From: Haberlea rhodopensis | Taxonomy: Eukaryota > Streptophyta > Magnoliopsida > Lamiales > Gesneriaceae | DNA length: 64,000 nt | Direction of reading: 5' to 3' | Assembly: GCA_907163345.1 (NCBI GenBank) | Contig: CAJQUN010000433.1 | Location: forward strand, 186,001-250,000 | Part shown: positions 57,836 through 64,000 of the stretch, piece by piece | Layout of the letters: each line of letters opens with the position of its first letter | Position numbering within the stretch: position 1 is the first letter of the stretch | Position numbers and translations under genes: made by a program | Notes under the pieces: generated by a model | What the model was told of the DNA's origin: nothing | The model's input: only the letters and a program-made list of their open reading frames with translations | Databases searched by the model: none

Positions 57836-57860
57836 CAATGTTATACGATGTTTTATAAAA

Positions 57861-58215
57861 GGGTAAGATGCCATACAACGTTATAATGTGGTAAGACGCC
57901 ACGGGGTAAGATGCTCATATAGTAAGATGTCATACGATGTTATTATGTGGTAAGATGCCACGGGGTAAGATGCCCATATGGTAAGATGCCATACAATGTT
58001 ATTATGTGGTAAGATGCCACGGGGTAAGATGCCCATATGGTAAGATGCCATACGATGTTATAATGTGGTAAGATGCCACGTGGTAAGATGCCCATATGGT
58101 AAGATGCCATACAATGTTATTGTGTGGTAAGATGCCACGGGGTAAGATGCCCATATGGTAAGAGGCCATACGATGTTATTCTGTGGTATGATACCACGGG
58201 GTAAGATGCCCATAT
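57861..58215. repeat. GGTAAGATGCCA minisatellite, GyE 5' LTR
   Basis: About six ~57-bp units: GGTAAGATGCCATACRATGTTATT then GTGGTAAGATGCCACGG and GGTAAGATGCCCATAT. It starts again in the 3' LTR near 63917. Confidence 0.9.
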
Positions 58216-58921
58216 GCATGAAGGTAAATCAGGGTTAAGAAGAAGAAGTTAACGAATAACCAGTAAATTACTTAACCAAGACTTCGTACATTTACTGTTG
58301 TATCTTGTCATGATGCTTAAATGATGATGATGTTATAAGATGATAATGCTTATATGATGATGATGTTATAAATGATGATATGTATAAGATGATAATGCTT
58401 ATACGATGATGATGCTGAAAGACGACGATATTTATAAGACGTCGATTTTGATCATTCATGTTGAGAATTAATGATTTTATGTATGGCTATGAAACAGGGA
58501 CAAACAAAAAGGGGTTAATACAATTAACCAGGAAGTATACGTTACCAATTACTTTCATGCATTTATTTATATGCCATTGCCCTATGATGTTGAGTAACGA
58601 TATACATGCTCATGATGGGTTGTTCCTGTAGGTACACTTTTGGACTAAAGGACTAAGGGCCGGGTTGAGGCAGTGAGCTATGAGGAGCATGAAAGATGTT
58701 AGGATTCAGGATTTCTGGATAGTCTCTACTCTAGTAGTAGCATAATTCTATCGCTTTAACATTCGTATTGAGAATGTAATTAATTAAGGTTGAAATTTCA
58801 TTTTTGGCCCGTAATCTTATTAGCTCAAAGTTGCAACCGGAACTCTTAAGAGGTTATGAATGCATGTTTAGTCCATAATACGTGTATAATATGACGTCAA
58901 GGTAGGAAGACCCTACATTAG

Positions 58922-58938
58922 TGGTATCAGAGCAGTGG
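58922..58938 (+). other. GyE primer-binding site (initiator tRNA-Met)
   Basis: TGGTATCAGAGCAGTGG, four bases after the 5' LTR, identical to GyB's site. Confidence 0.85.
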
Positions 58939-59339
58939 TTAGATAACTCGGGAATGAGTGAAGGGTAGCCTTAGCAATAAGTTGGTGCTTACTTTTAAAC
59001 ATGTTTTGTGCATAAGTTGCATATGAAGTATATGATGTGGTACTAACATGTTTTGTTTCTCTAACGATGTATTACATGAACTGCTTTTGGGTATCGTTGT
59101 TAACCCTTGTGTTGTAGCATAGCAGCAAATGCAGAAGTAAGTGATACGATGTTATATGCACTTCTCCGTCGCCCACGCCTCTTGTAGTCTCGACCCCCGC
59201 TGGAAGAAGTTTGATAACTGATCAGATTGGTTAAGACGGCCTCATTTATTTTGAGGATAACGAACTGAGGACAGACTTGATTGTTCTGGGGATGTCAGTT
59301 TGTAGGCATTGATGTTCTGAACAGGGATCAGGCAGTTGT
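58939..59339 (+). other. GyE leader and deleted gag region
   Basis: Only ~400 bp separate the primer site from protease remnants, where an intact element would carry a gag gene of 1 kb or more. No gag motif is seen, which implies an internal deletion. Confidence 0.6.
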
Positions 59340-62277
59340 GGACTGCAGACAAGGACTGTCCGATTCAAGTCTGATATGGGAGTCCGATGGACATTCTATG
59401 GGGATGATTTCCGTTCAAGGATTCCGTTAATATCTGTTGTCAAGATGGCACAATTATTGGAACAAGACCACAAAGGATATTCAACTATACTGTGGTTATT
59501 ACTGAAAGAGGAAAGAGTTAAAGGTTGAGGATGTGCCCGTAGTGGCGGTGTTTCCTGATGCATTTCCGGAAGAGATTCCCGGATTCCCACCGACGAGAGA
59601 GGTCGAGTTTGGGATTAAGTTACTACTAGGGACGCCTACCATTTCTCGTGCCCTTATAGGATGGCACCAGCGGAGCTAAGGGAGTTAAAGGTTCAGTTGC
59701 AGGAGCTCCTTGACAAGGGCTATATACGCCCTAGCATATCATCCTGGGGTGCACCAGTCCGATTTGTCAAAATGAAAGATGGTTCGATGCGGCTGTGCAT
59801 CGATTACAGACAACTGAACAAAGCCATAGTGAAGATTAAGTATCCGTTTCTGAGGATTAATGATTTGTTTGATCAACTGCAGAGTACGAGGTTCTACAGT
59901 AAGATCGATCTGAGATCGGGGATCATCAGATTCGAGTTTGAGAGGACGATGTACAGAAGACAGCTTCCAGGACCTTATGTGGGCACTACGGATTCTTAGT
60001 CATGCCCTTTGGGGTGACGGATGCCCCAACCATTTTATGAGCCTGATGAACAGGGTGATCCAACCATGTTTGGATCAGTTCGTCATAGTTTCCATTGACG
60101 ATGTACTTATTTACTCTCGAACTGAAGAGGAACATGTAAAGCACTTGAGAACAGTACTCCAGATCCTTAGGGATCATCAGTTGTATGTAAAGCTCAGTAA
60201 GTACGAGTTCTGGTTGAACAGTGTAGTGTTCTTGAGTAATGTTATATCAAGATCGCTAAGCCGCCGGCACGGTTGACTCAGGAAGGAGTCCCATTCTTTT
60301 GGTCCGAAGCTTGTGAGGAAAGCTTCCAAGGATTGAAGCGTCGTCTGACGACAATGCCAGGGTTGGTGATTCTTTCTGAAGACAAGAGGTTGCCTTGTAC
60401 ACGAATACATCACTTCAAGGTTTGGGCTATGTGTTGATGCGAGATAAGCTTGTGCTGGCTTATGCATCGAAGCGGTTGAAACCACATGAGGCTAAGTACC
60501 CAGTCCACGATTTGGAGCTGACAGCCATTATGTTGCCTTGGAATTTGGAGGCATTACTTGGATGGTACGTCGTTTACCATCTACACGGACCATAAGAGCC
60601 TGAAGTTTTGTTCACACAGGCTGAGTTGGATATGCAACAAAGAAGATGGATGGACTTACTCAAAGATTTTGACTGTGATATTGAGTACCATCCTGGTAAA
60701 GCAACTTAATAGTAGACACCTTAAGTCGCAAGTGAATAGTACTGCTGAGGACACTATGTGTTTATCAGCGATGATGACTTCTTAGTGACATCTGGGCTAT
60801 GATGTTGATGTGGACACGTCGCCGGTGCGAGTGTCGATCTTGTTGGCCGAGCCAGACATATTTGAGGTTTTCAGGAAAGCCAGAGATCGGATGATGAGGT
60901 TCAAAGATGGTCATCTATAGTACTTCAAGGACGGTCATCAAAGTTCTGAGTGACAGAAGATGATTCATTGAGATTGGGCCACCGATGGGTAGTCCCAAAT
61001 ACGCCGGAGTTGCGTAAAGGAATCTTGGAGCAAGCTCACCGTAGCCGGTTCAGTATCCACCCAGGAAGAAGAAAGTTGTACAAGGACCTAGGTGGTCGCT
61101 TCTAGTGGAGACGTATGAAGCGTGATGTTATGGCCTTGTCAAAAGATGTTTGATCTGCCAGCAGGTAAAGACAGAAAGACAGAGGCCTGATGGCGAGCTG
61201 AAGAGCTCGGAAGTACCCAATGGAAGTGGGAACATGTACCTACGGACTTTGTAACCCACTTGCCAAGAGCGGCCTCTGGATTCGAAACGATCTGAGTGAT
61301 CGTGGATAGGCTGACGAAGTAGCTCACTTCATCCTTTGTCATGTGTCTTTCACGCACCTAAGGATGGCCAATTATATGTGCGGGATGTAGTGAGGTTGCC
61401 TAGAGTTCCAGTCTCGATTGTGTCTGACAGAGACCCAAGGTTTACTTCACATTTCGGGGAGGGTCTCCAGACGACTTTAGGCACAGAGGTGAGACTGAGT
61501 ACGGCCTATCACCCTCAGTCAGACGGCCGGACAGAGCGTACCCTTCAGACGCTCGAGGACATATTGAGGGCATATGTTTTGGAGTTTGATACTCCGTGGC
61601 AAGATTCAGTGCCAATGATGGAGTTCTCCGAAATTAACAGCTATCAGACGAGCATTCGAATAACTCCTTTTGAAGCTCTTTACGGACGACGATGTAGGTC
61701 ACCGCTATATCGGGAGGACTTGACTAGTAAGGCGGTCGGAGGACCGGATATGATTAAGGATATGTAAGACAAGATTAAGTTGATACGCCAAAAGATGAAG
61801 ACGGCCCAGGATAGGCAAGCAGCCTATGCCAACAAGCGGCGACGACCGCTAGAATTCCAAGTAGGAGACAGGGTCTTCTTGAGAATCTCACCCTTCAGAG
61901 GTGTAGTTCGTTTTGGTATACGGGAGAAGTTATCCCCGAGGTATGTTGGTCCATATGAAGTATTGCAGCGTATCAGTACTTTGGTTTACTGTTTGGCTCT
62001 ACCGCTGTCTTTATCTGAGATTCATGATGTTTTCCATGCTTCTATGCTACGGAAGTATGAGCCAGACCCGTCTCATGTATTATAGCCTACTGAAGTGCAG
62101 TTGGACTCAGATGTATCCTACGTAGAACGACCGGTTATAATTCTGGATCGAGAGGATCGCAGACTACGAAGTAAAGTTTTACCGATGGTCTAAGTTCAGT
62201 GGGATCGTCGGGGTGTTGAGGAGGCTACGTGGGAGACGGAGCGGCGTATGGTACAGCGCTACCCGGAACTATTTTCT
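59340..62277 (+). pseudogene. GyE pol remnant: protease end, reverse transcriptase, RNase H, integrase
   Basis: Pieces in order: protease tail (TRTVRFKSDMGVRWTFYGDD); RT (FPDAFPEEIPGFPPTREVEF, WGAPVRFVKMKDGSMRLC, KIDLRSG, then QFVIVSIDDVLIYSR with the catalytic Asp pair). RNase H has LAYASKRLKPHE and YPVHDLELTAI. The integrase core has VSIVSDRDPRFTSHF and STAYHPQSDGRTERTLQTL, and the end reads DVFHASMLRKYEPD, ILDREDRRLRSKVLPMV and EEATWETERRMVQRYPELF. The best open stretches are 59661-59999, 59938-60276, 61336-61767 and 61780-62085. Frameshifts, stops and a garbled RT stretch (~59920-60000) make it non-functional. Motifs match the Tekay lineage as I know it. Confidence 0.85.
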
Positions 62278-62340
62278 GGTATGATTTATGTTTAGTTTCA
62301 TTTTGGGTAAGTGCATGCGATTTCGAGGACGAAATCTTAT

Positions 62341-62354
62341 AAGTAGGGGAGTAA
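62341..62354 (+). other. GyE polypurine tract
   Basis: AAGTAGGGGAGTAA next to the 3' LTR, after a CGAGGACGAAAT motif. Confidence 0.8.
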
Positions 62355-64000
62355 TGTGACGCCCCGAAATGATTAATTGCAATTAAGGCATTAATTATGT
62401 TTATATGATTAATTATGTGGAGAATTGATTTACGTGTTGAAATTAATTATCATGATGAAATGCTTAGTCACATGATAGGCATGACCCGGGGGTTACGTTT
62501 CAAGGTGCATGTTATGCATGATAGGAAATGGGGTTAACATGATTTAATTGTGTTAATTGTTAATTATGAGGGAAGTATGAATTTAATGAAGTTGGTTGCA
62601 TTTTTGTAAAATGCTTTTAAGATACCATGTTGGGGTATTTCATACATCATGTTAATTTTGGGTACAATTTAATTAACCATTTCCCCCACTTTACCCAACT
62701 CACTTTACCCTTTTCACTCTTAAATCCCCAATTACTCTCAAACCCTACCCCTTTACCACATTTTCGAAATCCTTCAAAGGAGGAAGGAGGAAACTCCACA
62801 AAACTTGTGTTTGTGTGATCTTTGTTAAGATTTGGAGTCTTCAAGAGGTATGGAACCCTTCCTTAAGTTTTTATGAAGTTTGGATTTGAAATGGGTTGAT
62901 TTTGAAGTGATTTAAGTGAGTTTGGTTGGGTATATGTTGTATGTTGTTGGGGTATGATTTTTGAGGTGTTTTATGTGGGTTTTAGTGTGTTATGATGATG
63001 TTAATGTTGTAGAAAAGTTTGGATTTAAAGGGGTTGAAGTGGAGCTTGAAAAATGCTCAAAAATGGCGAATTTTCGATGTACAGAGATCGGCGATCGATC
63101 GCCCGTTTTTGGCGATCGATCGCGAGCCAACAGTAGGCTCCAGAGCCATTTGGCGATCGATCGCCACTTTTGGGCGATCGATCGGCGAGGTTGGCGATCG
63201 ATCGCGCCAAAAGTGGCGATCGATCGCCGAAGGCACAAAAAGTCAGCAACGGGCAGTGCGATCTCGCGATCGATCGGGGCATCTCAGCGATCGATCGCGA
63301 GTCACACAATTTTGTGTTTGTTATTTTTTTTGTGGGATTTTTGGATATTGGACTATATTTAGCTTCTAATATCGATTTGTATGGTTATGTAGAACCATCC
63401 CAGGTACCCACAACTTCAAGAGATAAAGTTCTACAACTTCTCCATTTTGGAATTAAGGTACGTAAGAAGCGTACGGGCATCGGACGGTAATACCCTCCTA
63501 ACTATGACTATGTATTGACTGCATAAATATATGATGATGATGCTTACGATGATGATTAAGATGACGATGTTTATGATGACGATGCTTACGATGATGTTTA
63601 TGATGATGATGTTTACGATGATGTTTATGATGATGATGTTTACGATGATGTTTATGATAATGTTGCTTACGATGATGTTTATGATGATGATGCTTACGAT
63701 GATGATTATGATGACGATGTTTATGATGATGATGCTTACGATGATGTTTATGATGATGATGTTTACGATGATGTTTATGATAATGATGTTTACGATGATG
63801 TGTATGATGATGATGCTTACGATGATGATTATGATAAGTAAGTTTATGATGATGATGTTTACGATGATGATTGCGATAAGTAAGTTTATAACAATGTTAT
63901 ACGATGTTTTATAACAGGGTAAGATGCCATACAATGTTATAATGTGGTAAGACGCCACGGGGTAAGATGCTCATATAGTAAGATGTCATACGATGTTATT
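62355..64000 (+). repeat. GyE 3' LTR, first 1646 bp (continues beyond window)
   Basis: Colinear with 56297-57942 with few substitutions and one-base indels. The palindrome array is at 63091-63299 and the triplet minisatellite at 63532-63893. Confidence 0.9.

Larger units (their letters stand above)
56297..58917 (+). repeat. GyE 5' LTR (2621 bp)
   Basis: Ends AAGACCCTACA. In order it holds a GGGGTATTTCATACATC block, a C-rich stretch, the palindrome array, the GGTACGT motif (57399-57423), a GATGATG/TTACGATG triplet minisatellite, GGTAAGATGCCA repeats, and a CTCTACTCTAGTAGTAG block. Confidence 0.9.
56297..64000 (+). mobile_element. GyE: Tekay-like Ty3/Gypsy element (3' LTR truncated by window end)
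   Basis: 5' LTR 56297-58917, interior 58918-62354, 3' LTR from 62355. The LTRs begin TGTGACGCCCCGAAATG. The interior lacks gag and most of protease but keeps broken RT, RNase H and integrase, plus a C-terminal region like those of Tekay-type chromoviruses. The LTRs differ by only a few bases and short indels, so the insertion is recent. Confidence 0.9.

Noticed and set aside
57475..57858. Long plus- and minus-strand reading frames giving MMMMLTMM or IIINIIVN-like proteins (also at 63431-63958)
   Set aside because: They are translations of a triplet-periodic minisatellite that lacks stops in several frames. They look like membrane proteins only through composition.

Overview
This is a nuclear window from a flowering plant (eudicot). 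It holds one intact, intron-rich host gene, peroxisomal sulfite oxidase. Almost all the rest is nested transposable elements with plant features: LTRs of 1.2-2.6 kb, primer sites complementary to initiator tRNA-Met, Mutator-like elements with 9-bp target duplications, a BED-finger hAT gene and a SINE-like insert. The unusual protein region downstream of pol in the Sirevirus-like element resembles proteins I associate with Lamiales/Gesneriaceae genomes; that placement is only an inference from memory.

Left part (1-14.7 kb). The 5' end of a BED-type hAT transposase gene (1-480, minus) abuts the truncated C-terminal coding end of an F-box/kelch gene (753-985, plus). A SINE candidate with a 13-bp target duplication follows. 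The sulfite oxidase gene (2698-5991, minus, 12 exons, 393 codons) is complete and ends in a peroxisomal SNL tripeptide. Only 41 bp upstream of its probable TATA box sits a 7-kb long-TIR Mutator-like element (6135-13180, perfect 51-bp termini, 9-bp TSD TCACTTAGA). That element contains a second MULE (6457-9731) with convergent, truncated plant-mobile-domain and MuDR-type transposase genes, a 537-bp MITE-like insert and a G-rich hAT-like insert. Beyond it lie A/T-rich host sequence with a diverged tandem duplication and a possible promoter and leader of an unidentified plus-strand gene, cut by an LTR at 14684.

Right part (14.7-64 kb). This is a nest of LTR retrotransposons resolved here by 5-bp target duplications and TG...CA ends. 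GyF (fragment) contains GyA (Ty3/Gypsy, minus). GyA's left LTR contains CopA (Ty1/copia, minus, 15905-45232, TSD CATTC). CopA's right LTR contains GyB (Gypsy, non-coding interior, 23800-44398, TSD GTATC). GyB's 3' LTR contains CopB (Sirevirus-like copia, minus, 32417-44323, TSD GATAG). GyA's interior also holds a Gypsy solo LTR (48835-50890, TSD CTATT) inside its reverse-transcriptase remnant. GyA's right LTR holds GyD, whose LTR holds GyE (Tekay-like Gypsy, 56297 to past the window end).

None of the retroelement polyproteins is intact. CopA has the longest reading frames, interrupted by at least three lesions, and CopB has several. The most striking unexplained structure is a cluster of CGATCGATCG palindromes at the same relative position in the LTRs of four Gypsy families. 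The base pair flanking the palindrome differs between families but usually stays symmetrical. In three of these families (GyB, the solo LTR and GyE) the cluster is followed by a conserved GGTACGT...ACGTACG motif and a family-specific minisatellite.
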